Source of the DNA: Coptodactyla brooksi
Lineage: Eukaryota; Arthropoda; Insecta; Coleoptera; Scarabaeidae
NCBI GenBank assembly: GCA_033557675.1
Contig: JAWQRM010000082.1
Span: forward strand, 1 to 31,632
Length of the DNA: 31,632 nt
Reading direction: 5' to 3'
Shown: piece after piece, positions 1-11,800 of the stretch
Numbering within the stretch: position 1 is the stretch's first letter
How the letters are laid out: each line of letters starts with the position of its first letter
The notes under the pieces: model-generated
What the model was told of the DNA's origin: nothing
Seen by the model: the letters and a program-made list of their open reading frames with translations, nothing else
The model's database searches: none
Program-made: the position numbers and the translations under genes

Positions 1-240
1 TTAACAAATGTTCAATGTGACCACCGTTGATTTCAATGCATATTGTTATGCGTTTAACAAACGACTGTCTTATGTTAAATAAGATTTGTTCATTTTTAAA
101 TGAATTAGTAGTGTCCACAATTTTTTGCCACAACTCAGCACGGGTGTTCATTATGTCACTAATGAACACCCAATAAACAATAAACAATTGACTTTATGTA
201 TCCCGAAAAGTAGAAGTCCATTGGATTCAAATCGGGGCTG
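1..240 (-). pseudogene. Transposase C-terminus, Tc1/mariner superfamily, degenerate
   Basis: Minus-strand translation gives SPDLNPMDFYFSGYIKS near 205-240, the motif around the last catalytic acidic residue (SPDLNPxDFxxWG). After an interruption it gives MNTRAELWQKIV and ends CIEINGGHIEHLL, the typical C-terminal tail of this insect transposase type. The reading frame is broken between the two parts, where a 30-bp hairpin sits. No intact protein can be made. Confidence 0.7.
142..171. repeat. Perfect 12-bp hairpin inside the dead transposase
   Basis: GGGTGTTCATTA (142-153) and its exact reverse complement (160-171) flank a 6-nt loop. It falls where the transposase reading frame is interrupted, so it may be a small inverted duplication rather than an original part of the element. 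Confidence 0.75.
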
Positions 241-719
241 GAATGATTCGGGTGAAAGATTTAATTAATCTAAACTCTTTACATCCAAAAACTAAACAGC
301 AAATATCTCAAAAACAATTACTTTTAACAACATCAACAAGGTATAACCTTTTTACTTAGAAAAGACAGAGGAATAGTTTTTTTTTATTTAAAAATATAAT
401 AAATTTATATGCAAAAAACTTGCAGCATTTTTAATGCATGATAGGTAGCACTGGCAATGCCCTCTGGCGTCTACATCAAAATTAATTACAGATTATAATT
501 CCTCATCCAAAAAAACCTCCATTCCCAAAATTTCGCATCCATATTACAAAAACATGGACAGTTATACAAGAAAATAAAAAATTCAAGACAGACTTTGGTA
601 CCACGTATCTCTTTTAATATCAACTTTTGGATTAAGATAAGTTGGGCTAAATCGCATTGGTTTAGTTTTAGGAATCTGTCGTTGTCCTGTGACCCATTAA
701 TTAAGGACCACCCTGTATA

Positions 720-2785
720 AATAAGAAACACATAATGTCATCAATGTACAAGTTAACAACCAACAGTACACTACCTTTGCCCCACTATTTAAAATTAGAA
801 AGCATATGCAGCACGGGCAAATCTCACACATTCCATTAATTTGAAAATGGTGAAAATCGAAAGGCGTCGTGAATTACAACAAAATGTTTATCTGAATAGG
901 ATGAAAGGACAACACCAGTATATTAATAAGACGAAACAAGGCTACTAACCAACGCAAGAATTTAAAATGGATTTGCTGTAATTTTTATTATTGTCATTTA
1001 AAATGGTATTTCTATTGTCGATCGGCAATAGATTTTGTTTAGTAAAATTTTTATTTAGGTGTATTTGTGTAAAAGGTATTTGCTGTAATATTTATTACAG
1101 CAAATACTGTCATTTTAACTGGTATTTCAGTTGTTGATCAGTGTGGTGTCTTGCATGCTTTTCTCCTCCCTTTGTTAGTATTGTTTATTGGAAGATCAGG
1201 TATTATAGGAATTGTTGCTATCATGTTAATATCCTTTGATTCTGTCAAAAAAATATTTGTAATCATAGCAGCAAGGAAATTAAGTTGCTTGAACAAAGAT
1301 TATTACAGCTTAAAATAAATGTTTGTGTTTTCTTCCTTGCTTGGTCTTGCACATTGTGGGTTCCATGTTTCTTGATCACTTATGTTTCTTAGATAAGAAA
1401 ATACTGAGAATTATATATGTAGTAGCTCATTACTCAAAACTGGTTTAGTTCAAATACAATATCTACATAACAATAACAAAACATTTAAAAACAATGGTAA
1501 TATTTTCTAATCTTAATATCTGTATCTCATAGCCTTTCATTTCTTAGGTAATTAATCACTTTTCATTAAACAAAAAATTAATTGATCGCTAAGTAGGATT
1601 CGCCTCTTTCATTTCTCCTATTTTGAACAAACTAACATACCAGCATATGATGCTAAATTTGTAAATACATATGGAAAGATTGTGACAATATATTTAGAAA
1701 ATGTACATTCTGAACATCCATTAACTAAAATCCTAAATAAAAAGTAATTTTCATCATTTTATTTTACTGAACTTTGTACCTTCTCTAGGTGTATTTTGCT
1801 TTTAATATAGAACTATACAATTAATTTGTCAGCAATCATTGGTGTGCAAATGTATTCCATTATCAACAATGCTGGGCAATGAGTTGCATTACCTTGTATA
1901 TATTTTCCAGCTGCGCATTTATAAATGCAACATGGTTAATGTTTATTTTAAGTGTACTTTTTATTTATAGGACAATTTTAGTGGTATAAAATGAACTTAA
2001 TGATTTTTTAAGATGTAATCCAGTTGGAAGCAATTTAATTGCGTTGCAGCTGTAAATAATTCCAGCAAAATGTTTAATAAGCAATAAACCACACACCAGT
2101 AAAAAGAGAAACGTCAAGAAAGTGTGCTATTTGTATAACTAGCGCAGAATAATAACTAAGTGTACTACCTGTGTAGCTGATATTTAGAATTATAAGTTAT
2201 TACTTAAAATTATATGAGTGTATATCTTCATAGGAAAGTATTTTTGCACGTACTGAAATTTAAAAAAATATTATTAGCATGTTGTTTCTCTCATACAAAC
2301 ATATGAAATGTTATTCAGAATGATTAATTCTTATTAATTTCAGCTAAGTATAACATATAAAACCATTACGTTACCAATTGCATATCTCGATATTTCATCT
2401 AAATATACCATTGAAAACCTTTCAAATTATTCACTTTTAACTATGTGACGTCACTATGCTACCTTATGTCTTCATAAATGTACTGTAGGCTATGTTGCCT
2501 GCATAAATCAAGTGATCGTATATATGGCTTTGAGAAGTGAGAAAAAAGGGAAACGTAATATCAGCCTAATCTTAGAAGTCTATGAATGGTAACAACACTG
2601 AACCCAAGAATAATTTAAATGAAAAAACTATCTTCCCAAGTTAAATGTACATAATAAAAACAAGTAAATTACAATATACCAGAAAAACTAGAAAAAAAAG
2701 CACAGACTATAGAAAAACTAAAAACTCTGTTAGAAAAATATACTAATAGGACAAGTGAGGAACACAAATTAGGAAATGATCATAC
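720..2785. other. Non-coding stretch, presumed EHBP1 intron 9
   Basis: No convincing exon is seen on either strand. Exon 9 ends with a good donor (G|GTATGATC on the minus strand) and phase 0, so the gene should continue leftwards, and this stretch is probably intron. It is AT-rich and holds a diverged direct repeat at 963-1140. None of the charged coiled-coil or bMERB coding sequence expected next could be found. Confidence 0.55.
963..1140. repeat. Diverged direct repeat with a 32-bp inverted repeat
   Basis: TTTGCTGTAAT..TTTATTA occurs near 970 and again near 1078, each followed by TGTCATTT, an AA.TGGTATTTC segment and GTTGATC/GTCGATC. The second copy contains a perfect inverted repeat, 1076-1107: GTATTTGCTGTAATA, two bases, then its reverse complement. 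The extra arm looks like a local inverted duplication in one copy. Confidence 0.6.
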
Positions 2786-2884
2786 CCGTGTAGGTGACGT
2801 TGTGGTAGAACCATCCCGTTTCCCTACTTGCTCCAAAAGCTGTTGGGCTCTTTCCCGTTGCTCATTATGCCTATTTATAATTTG
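2786..2884 (-). CDS. Ehbp1: EHBP1 coding exon 9 (charged helix)
   Basis: The 33 codons begin QIINRHNEQRERAQQLLEQV, matching the vertebrate helix IVQHRLLSRQEELKERARVL in register and charge. The acceptor is GGTGCAG|CAAATT and the donor CACGG|GTATGATC, both phase 0. The last residues (GSTTTSPTR) form a short linker. The next exon was not found in the window. Confidence 0.85.
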
Positions 2885-5800
2885 CTGCACCGCACATGAT
2901 CAAAAACAAAAAACAAAACCAATTTACTACGATGACAAAACAAGCAAAAAACAAAAGCCTAGCAAACAAAAAGGGAAAATTGTACTCCTTACCTGATTTG
3001 GCTTAGGCAGATCGTTCTTATTAATATCGTTCTTTTTGCTTTCCACTTGTTGAATCTTCTTATTATCGTCTGAGCTATCATCCCCATTCATTTCCGCCAC
3101 CTTGGTATTCACAATTTTGTTATTATCAGTAGGAGTGTCTGCTATGACATCCTCTGCAACAGAATCGAAAGGATCGTACCATTCTCCTCTAGTCATCAGA
3201 AACGGTTTCTCTGGTTTCGGTTCAGGTTTCTTTTCATTTTGAGTAAGTTTTGGAGACAAAACTTTCCCAATTATGTTTTTAGAACTGTTTAAAATTATGT
3301 CTTTCACGTCTTTTACCATTGTTGGTGACTTTTCTTTTTCTTTTGTAAACTCTATGGGCTCATTATTGTTAGAAACCAAAGGTAACCGTAGTTTTGGAGG
3401 ATAGTGTTCTTGATTTGTAGTGTATTCTTTATTGTTTACCACATCTTTATCTTGGTCTACATTTTTACTTTGCTAAAAGAAAGCATTTTAATCAATAAGA
3501 AAACGTATACCTATAGAGTTGTTATACAATTTTGGTTTTTCGCAGATTCAGTATTTCTTTCCCAAACAAATGCATCGTGTCCGAATCCATATCTGTGCTG
3601 AATTTTCCTATAACATAATTGCTCTCATCAGCGGTTTTTCCAATTTGTTTTATTTCTAATTGATGGCCAGTAAAGTGAGCCCTCAATTGATACAAATACG
3701 TCATAACAGCCAGCTTATCTGGAACTGCCAACATATCCATATCAGAGGGCTCAATTACTCTGGGAATCCCTAATTTGTCGCCAGCATCAAAAGCTTTTCG
3801 ACAATTTCCTTTCACATCATGTGGTGAAAGAGAATCAAAGTCTCTGCAATAAAAAGAGGATAGGTAAAAATAGTAGGAAATATTAAGGAAAAGACATACA
3901 TTAGATCAGGCTTAAAATGATGAATCAACGCACAAAATGCCATTCCATTCCTCCAGCTTGTAGTTAAATTTGTTAATTTAACCCCAGGATAATCTTTAGT
4001 CATATCTTTACACCACTCTAATAAATCTTGTCCTGAAAAAGAAACAATTACCTTCACATCACATATTCAGTAAAAGAAAGAAGGAATATTAAAAAACAAA
4101 CCTGGTGTAGTTAATTTTTGAGTTTTAATCTCATTATTTTTTAGTTCTAAAGGTTTCAATTGCAAGTTCATGCTCTTTGGTCTGGGTGGTGAAGTAAAAC
4201 TGTGGTCAGTCTCTTCGGCAAACTTTTCAAGACCATCTAATCGTTCTGAACACAACTCGGAATAAATATCTGTCTCTGGTTCGTGGAAGTCGCTTTTCTT
4301 CGGTGCTGGTATACTACAGGACGGGAGGGGTAGTTGTTCGAAGACAGGGGAAGCTACTTCGGCAGTTGGTGTCTTTTCATCTTTTGGAAATGACTGTATA
4401 CTGCTTACTATAAAATAAATATTCGCAAGTAAACATAATATGCAAATGTTCTTAAATATATTCTTATCACAAGACATACTGGCTTCCCTATGAAAGCATA
4501 AAGTAGCGATGAAAATTTCTTAAAATCAGTAATAAAAGGATTAGAAGATGTTAAACATGATCAGTTGGGAAGCATCTTTGCCTGTAGACATTTAATTCTC
4601 TTTATAATATGTAATTTGCCAACCTGAATATATTATGATTTTCAAGCATTTATTTTTACATCTAATATCTCTCGTTAAGAGATTTACTAGTAATTAATTC
4701 CTTAATGTTGTATACTTTAACATCAGTAGTTTTATTGTTTAGTAATTAGTAATTGTTATTTTTATGTTTCTGATTATTTAACAACTGTTGTATCAACAGA
4801 AAACCTATTTTATCTCAATAATTAGTAGTAAACATATGCTTAATAATACTGTTAACATTAATCTGCAGGGTTGGCCAAAATTAATAACCCCATCGAAAGC
4901 TTAGTTTCTGTTGACATCTGTTATCACACCTCTATCAAGTGGTGTTTCTTGTAAACTATAAATATGTAGGATTTGTCATGGAGCGATATACCGAATGTGC
5001 ATGAATTATGAAATGTCATTACAAAAATCAGTTTATAAATAATTTTAACTTGGCCAACACCAATTCCGAGGCCAATTCATTTGTTATCCCATACATTTTT
5101 GGCTATTGGTTCTGTTAGTAACTTGCACCGCAATGAATGAAGGTATACTAGTCGATCAAACGACAGCATTTATCACAATTAAGTTCATGTTCGTGATGAT
5201 CCAGAAATATTGATCGGAATTTATCTGGAAGCACAAATCAGTACAGTGTTTTTCGTCCCCATCGTTTCAAGTCTAAGCATCATCTCTACCTATCTAATCT
5301 CTACCTATCAGTATGCAGGCCGCGTCCATGATGATCCAGAAATATTGACAACTTGTGATATATCCAACTGGTTTAACAATTGTTTCCGCTTGACATTCCA
5401 AAGCGTTCACATAAAATACGCAAAAAGCATGGTGAAACACACCGGAATAGAGCCACCAATTTTTCTTCAAAAAATCATGAGCTATGAAGCTCACTTCATG
5501 ACGCTTAGCCACGTAAACAAGCAGAAGAGTCAATTATTGACGCACTAAAAATCAACAAATCTTTCACCAACAACCCATAATCAAAAAGTCACTGCTGAAA
5601 ATATTAACTGGCCCATTCTTTTTTAAAGGTGCTGATAGAAAGTTGCTTATGGTGAATGGTGATTATTACAGAGCAATGCTGTGGGGTTTTTTGGTACCCC
5701 AAATGCATTATAATAACTTGGAGCATTATTGATTTCAACTGGATGGAGCGCTATGCTATACCACAGAGTTAATGCCACGTGTGTTTTGCGAGATATCTTC

Positions 5801-8800
5801 GAAAATCTAATCTTTCGATGCTACTTCATGGATCTGTGGGAATATTTGAAATGCAAAGTTTATACCAACTCTCTATGAAATTTTAAAAATCTGAAGAACA
5901 TCATTCGTCACAAAATCGCTCAAATATTCAGTAAAACATTAAAAATTTAATGAAAAATGCCGAAAGGAATATTTTCTCGCATCAATACTGAAGGTGGTCA
6001 TTTATTGGATATAATATTGTAATTGTGTACATAAAAAAATCTATTGTACCAAATAAAAACATTCAAAAGGAATTTTGTCAACAAATTTATTTGCTTACAA
6101 GTTATTAACAAAACAAATTGAGTCATTGATCATAATTAATGATCAGGGTTGGACATAGCCAATCCTATATTATAAAATATCTTGATTAATTATAGGACTT
6201 TAACCAATTACTCGCAAATAATATTTATAATTTGCAATCCATGTACAGTGGAACTACCCTATCTCGAGCTAGCAAAAGTCCCAGTGAAAAGTTCCTTCTC
6301 TAATGTATTCAAACATTTTTTTAAGGATTCTCCATTTATAAGGCTCCATGAAACTTCTTATAAGCCTTAATCTAAGGACTGTAGTTTAGAAGTGGCATTC
6401 GGTGGGAAAAATTGTAAATTGATGGATTCCAATTTTTCTTGTATGGGAGGATGAGCAGAGGAGTTATGTATAAACATTGATATTTTTCGGCCCTCTCTTA
6501 AAAATTCTTTGTCTACTTTTATCAGCTACTTCTCTAAAATTCCGGAAGTCATCTGTGCCTTTTTGCCACTCTCATAATCTACCGGAAGTCACCATAGTCC
6601 TTTAAAACATTTTGGTTTGGTACTTTTGCCAATTATGAGAGGTTTTAATTTTTCAGTACCACTCGTACTAAAACTAACAAACACCTTAACCACAACAACA
6701 CCGTTTTGAATCACGACATATGTTTCGGTTTATCTACATAAACTTTCTTCAGGAGAATGTCAGGAGAACGTTTATTAGATAAACCAAAACATATGTCGAG
6801 ATTCAAAATAGCATTTTCTCAAATAAGTACCACCCATGTTCATTGCTAGGAGGCACGTGACTCGCTCTTTAGTGAGTTTACCACCGAGTCATTTAACATT
6901 TTTAAAAGCCAAAGTTTTATTAGGCAAGCTTTTGAAGAATAAGATAGTGTTGAGTTTTCAGCCTGTTCTGATGAACAATTAGTTTTTCTGTTATGCACGA
7001 CGTGTTTTGACTTTACGTCATTATCAAGTGAATGGCATGATATTCTTTTGTTTAAACACATAGCGCTAGAACTAAGTGAATATAAAAGTTGAATCCAGGG
7101 CAACACACTTTACTACATTCCATATAATTCCATTTATATCGCATTCAATCGTTGTTTCTTGAAGTTTATAATTGATTATAAAATGGCGAGATCATCACCC
7201 ACAAAACTGCTGTTTAAAAAAGGCAGTAAAATGTGTAGTTGAATCTTACTCTGAGTGGAATAAGCAATTAAATTTCATAGACTCAGCAAACAAAACGGTT
7301 TTAGTTATTACTTGCGAAACAGTCAACTATGATGATCACAGCAATTTGGAGGTCATTACAAGTTTAATCTATAAATACATTTTAATTGAATCGTTTGTTT
7401 GAATTCGAGGAACTTATGAACCAACCGCTAGTGTTCACAAAAATAGAACGTAAATACAAAGTGTAAAAGGAACCTTACTGCTTATAGGTGTACTGGCCAT
7501 ATCTGATCCAGATAAACTGTCAGTCATTTTCTGAAGATGTTGTGTGACTTCGTTTAAGGTATTTTTCATAGAACTCATAGAATCACTTTGCGAATAATCT
7601 TCATCCACATCATCTAACGGAGCTATGTCCGTGCTGTCCCCATATCCTTCGGACATAAGAGACGCGATGGATTGCATATCTTCATCCCTAAAATAACCTT
7701 TTTTTCACACAAAGAACTACTGTAAAGTATTGTAAATCATACGTAGCTTTGCCCTCCTTTAACAACACACATGATAATGTACAGTCCAACTTTGCGGATA
7801 CTATTTTTTTCGTCATCGGTTTGAAAGGTAATTGCAATTTGTGCTGTTTTGCATCCCCACTAGCATAGGACCCCATATTGATATGAGCCACAGCAAGAGG
7901 ACGTCTTTTTCCCGTCGATGATACCTGAAATTTAAAAAGTGTATTATGAGAAATTAAAGAAATTTAGAACGACAATTCCTGCATATTTTAGTGATGTACA
8001 GAGCTGATTTTATCAAATTGCTTCCTTAAATCTTTAATTCCTTTTAAAAGGGTTTCCATTTGTTATTAAGAAGTAGCAATTTATCAATATCTATTAGTAA
8101 AAACGAAATTTGTGGAGTACAAATTTGTAGTGTAGTACATCTATTAATGAAAAGCTATAACAATTTATTCAAAATACCTTTGAAACTACAATCTTAAATT
8201 ATGAACTTTAAATGTCAAATTATAAAACACTGTTGTATTCCAGTGTCTTAGATGATACTATAAATAGTTGTGATCGATCACAACAGATGAAAAATTGTTA
8301 TTCACTGCTCAAAAATACTTTAGGGAATTACAAACTTTTCTGAAGGTAATACAGTAGACTAAGTAATTACTTAGGCCTTCTGTACTCCCTCTAGGGAAGT
8401 AGATACTATTATTATGCATTCCATATTATGCTGGAAATAGAATTAACAGAAATGTCAATCAATAAAGAAACATAACTGTCAATTCTACACCTTATATTAG
8501 TAAGATTATACAAAATATATCACGTAGAATATTATCGTTATGGATGGTAACAACTAATTTGAATAATTCCAATTATTACGACACTTAAAATTTTCCAAGA
8601 AAATTAATGGTACAAAATCCATACTCGGTGACCTTGAAAATGATAAAAACAAACAATGTAATACAACAATATGATGTAGGGATATGCAGGAAGTTTGTTA
8701 CTGATAACTGTAATCACTAATGACATTAAAATTATCAACTATATGTTACTGTTCAAATTAACAAGTAAATTTTGAAAAGAAATTACCTCGAAAATGATTC

Positions 8801-11800
8801 ATTTATAAAAATAGAAAAATACTTAAGACGCAACAAAAATATAATAGCTATAACACACGCTAATTTTCAAAGAATTGGCCTCAGACTTAAACTAGTGAGT
8901 AAGGAAGTGATATTAAGACACTCATCCTGGTTCATTTGTAACGTATGTCATCACAGGCCGACATGTGTGTGTTAAACGGCGTGCAATAAAAAATTGAGGA
9001 ATTTTTGAAATGAAGCTTCAAGGAAAAAAACGCTATGGTTAGTTCAGAATTTTTAACATACATGAAATGTTATTTCGAATGTAGAAAGTTTTTTATTACT
9101 TGAATTATTAGTTTGTGATATGAAGGCTATTGTTATTGTCTACATTCACAAACATATTTGTACAACTTATATCAATACAACAGTAATGATAAAAGTGACA
9201 AATAGGCCGAGTTTATTTGGATTAGAATTTTTAATTAACTACAAAGTAATTTAAATAAGCATACAGATACAGTTTCATGCAACTGGAAAATAACATGTTT
9301 TAAATTAGTTTTATTTATATAATACAAACATCAAGAGCATATCAGCTGATATCAAAGTTGGTTACGTCGAAGCAATTTGTAATCATTTCAAACCAGTCTC
9401 GCAAAACATTAGTGATCGTTTTGGATTTTTTGTTTGGATAATTTATTTACAAAAAATAATCTTTTGTTTGTATTAAATTTGATGCTATTTCTTAATAAAT
9501 GAAAGTATTTACCTAAATATTCATTTTTGTCAGACATTAAAAATTACTTTTTCAATTAGAATTATCTAGATTGAATAGAAAACGTGTTAAAAACGCCACT
9601 TTGCACACTAGTGTTGAAAATATTAATTTTATTTGAAAATCATTATCTTGTATATCCCTGTTGAAGCAAAATGGGTTTAATATTAAAGAATTCACCTTTA
9701 ATTACCAAAAATTGGTATGACAAGCAACTAACAACTTTCCGTTTCCATAAATTTCATGAACTATGTCTACAAAAATTTGTTTATGACATCAATCAACCAA
9801 TCAACTTTAAAAGACTAATTGGTGGGAAAAGGAGGCAGATACCCTTAAAGTAAATAAACACACCAATAGCGGAAATATCTTCTATGGCAGGGAAAGAAAC
9901 TTGCTCATTTTATAATAAAATCAAATAGTTAAAATGCGTTTTAACTATGTGGACTTTTTGCTTTTTGCTTTATGCAATATTTTTATTAAATTTGCTAAAG
10001 CAAAAATAACTAATACATGTTGCACCGCGCATGGTGCAACATACACTGAGTGGTCAAAAAATTTAGAGACACCTTTAATACATTTTCGAATAAAGGGTAC
10101 CTACTCTAATTTTTTAGCTACTCAGTGTACACTTGCCCAACTTTCTATTATTTTGAACCCCGGTTGAATTTTGAATAGTTTTACAACATGGTTGTGAAAA
10201 ACGTGTGATACAATTAGTAATTGGGTATAACTTTAACATCTTGATTCAGTAATGTTTTCTGCAATCCGTAGAGACATATGATTCTCAATGTTTGTTTTTA
10301 ACGCCAAGTTTAGATATGAAAACTAACTATCAATAACTTTTAATAACAATATAATTCATGATAACACAACGTAGACTTTCATGGCCCATGTTATGAATAT
10401 TATACTTTTCCGGGCTTTGAAAAGCCTGGGAAAGTGTAACATTCAATATAATTTATATTCATAGATGACTGCCATTTGTTAACCAGTAGTTATAACCATT
10501 AATAAAAGTAAACCATTAATCAAATTATTAATAATTATTTTTAATCCATATTCACAGATAGCTCTCATTTATTAACTTTTTTAAAGAACTAAAGAACACA
10601 CTAACTATGATTAAAGTTTTTAATTCAAAATTTTATGTACAAATAAAAAATATATGTACAAATATGTATAATATGTGTATAAATGTGTTTTCAATGCTGA
10701 AAACCTATTGTGATCAATTCATACACATTCATACTCACTTTTTGACTACTATTTCTATTCATGAATTATCAATTGATGAATAGAAAATAAAAAAGAATTT
10801 GTGGTAATATTTTGTTCACATAACTGAAAAATAAAGTATATTTCTATTAATAGTATATTTAGGCGCATGTCCATTAATTTACGTTTTATTAAATAAACTA
10901 ATAGTGTACAAGCACACCAACTGATACACAAACATTTCTCGTAAAGATCATAAGTAACATAAACTTACATGTTTAATTACTACTTTCCAGTGACATATGA
11001 TCAGATTACTGTACTTGAATTATTTAGATGAATATATTTTTGATATTAGTTTAATTATAATGTCCAATAACAATCATGTAATACTATGTACGACTATAAC
11101 TGAACAATAAATTTTAATTATGGTAATATCTAATTTCATATTCGACTTTTCTCCCACGCTTGTGTTTCACACCGAGAGTGTAAATGATGGCTGACAGCTC
11201 CCACTTCATCTTTGTTGTCATAGCTACTGGATGTAAATAATTACTTCCCCATGTGCAGAACAAGTGATATCTAAAGTTGAAATCCAACTTCAAGTTACAT
11301 CATTAAGGAACACGATAATAATTAGTGTAAGGCCATTCACATAATCTTATTTTACGTGGTCAAACTAATAAGAAAAAGAATTAGTATAAGTGTAATCACA
11401 TTTTTTCTGTAATAAGTGTAATCATTTTCACTCAGCAACTCAGAGACTATTGGGCAGAACAGATTGGCCAATTTTTTTAATTGTCATGACTTTTTCATCA
11501 AAATCTAGGATTGTGAATATGGTGTTTGATAATGCACTCTGATAATCTTCATTTCTTGCCTGAAGATAATTTAATTATATTATACTACTTATCGTTTTCC
11601 CAGTCACATATCTGAAATGTACAGTGCAACTGCACTCTCAGATCGAGAGAACGAGATCGAAAGAATCAAATGTCTGAGCTTGATTCAACGTACTGGAGGG
11701 CCCAATGGGCGAAATCTACTATGGACCTACTATAAGATTTAATAGACCTATGGTCGTAGTGGAGGGCTGCATAAGCCCTCAGGGGCTGCATAAACTATAA

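Larger units (their letters stand above)
1..719 (-). mobile_element. Decayed Tc1/mariner-type element, internally deleted, cut by window edge
   Basis: The left part reads on the minus strand as the C-terminal end of a Tc1/mariner-superfamily transposase. The right end (706-719) carries TATACAGGGTGGTCC in minus orientation, a terminal sequence type common in insect elements of this group. The 240-700 stretch has no recognisable transposase, so the catalytic core seems deleted. That both ends belong to one element is inferred from orientation and spacing only. The other end lies outside the window. Confidence 0.5.
4867..6140 (+). mobile_element. Dead Tc1/mariner-type transposon in EHBP1 intron 4
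   Basis: A plus-strand element carrying a complete but ruined transposase, inserted antisense to the host gene. Approximate limits are GGTTGGCCAAAATTAATAAC on the left and the end of transposase-like sequence plus ~120 bp on the right. Clear matching terminal repeats were not found, so both limits are estimates. Confidence 0.7.

Noticed and set aside
486..731. 81-codon minus frame
   Set aside because: It lies in the leader region of the decayed element at 1-719 and has no transposase motif; probably chance.
847..948. 33-codon plus frame MVKIERRRELQQNVYLNRMK...
   Set aside because: It is basic and helix-like but short, lacks splice or promoter context, lies antisense in the presumed EHBP1 intron and matches nothing recognised.
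3404..3601. 65-codon plus frame over EHBP1 exons 7-8
   Set aside because: Shadow of the coding exons on the other strand.
5294..5533. 79-codon minus frame
   Set aside because: Shadow of the plus-strand transposase remnant, whose SYEAHF..VNKQ motif explains the region.
6243..6300. TACAGTGGAACTACCCTATC as a pogo/Tigger end
   Set aside because: Only a loose resemblance to a terminal repeat; no partner end or transposase was found nearby.
6846..7106. 86-codon minus frame with a GACGTAAAGTC..ACACGTCGTGC stretch resembling a further hammerhead
   Set aside because: The would-be core reads TTGATAA and AAAA, and the mini-stem loop would be two bases, so the similarity is too weak to count as a copy. 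The frame has no family features.
7172..7402. 76-codon plus frame in EHBP1 intron 4
   Set aside because: Antisense to the gene, no recognised domain, no splice context.
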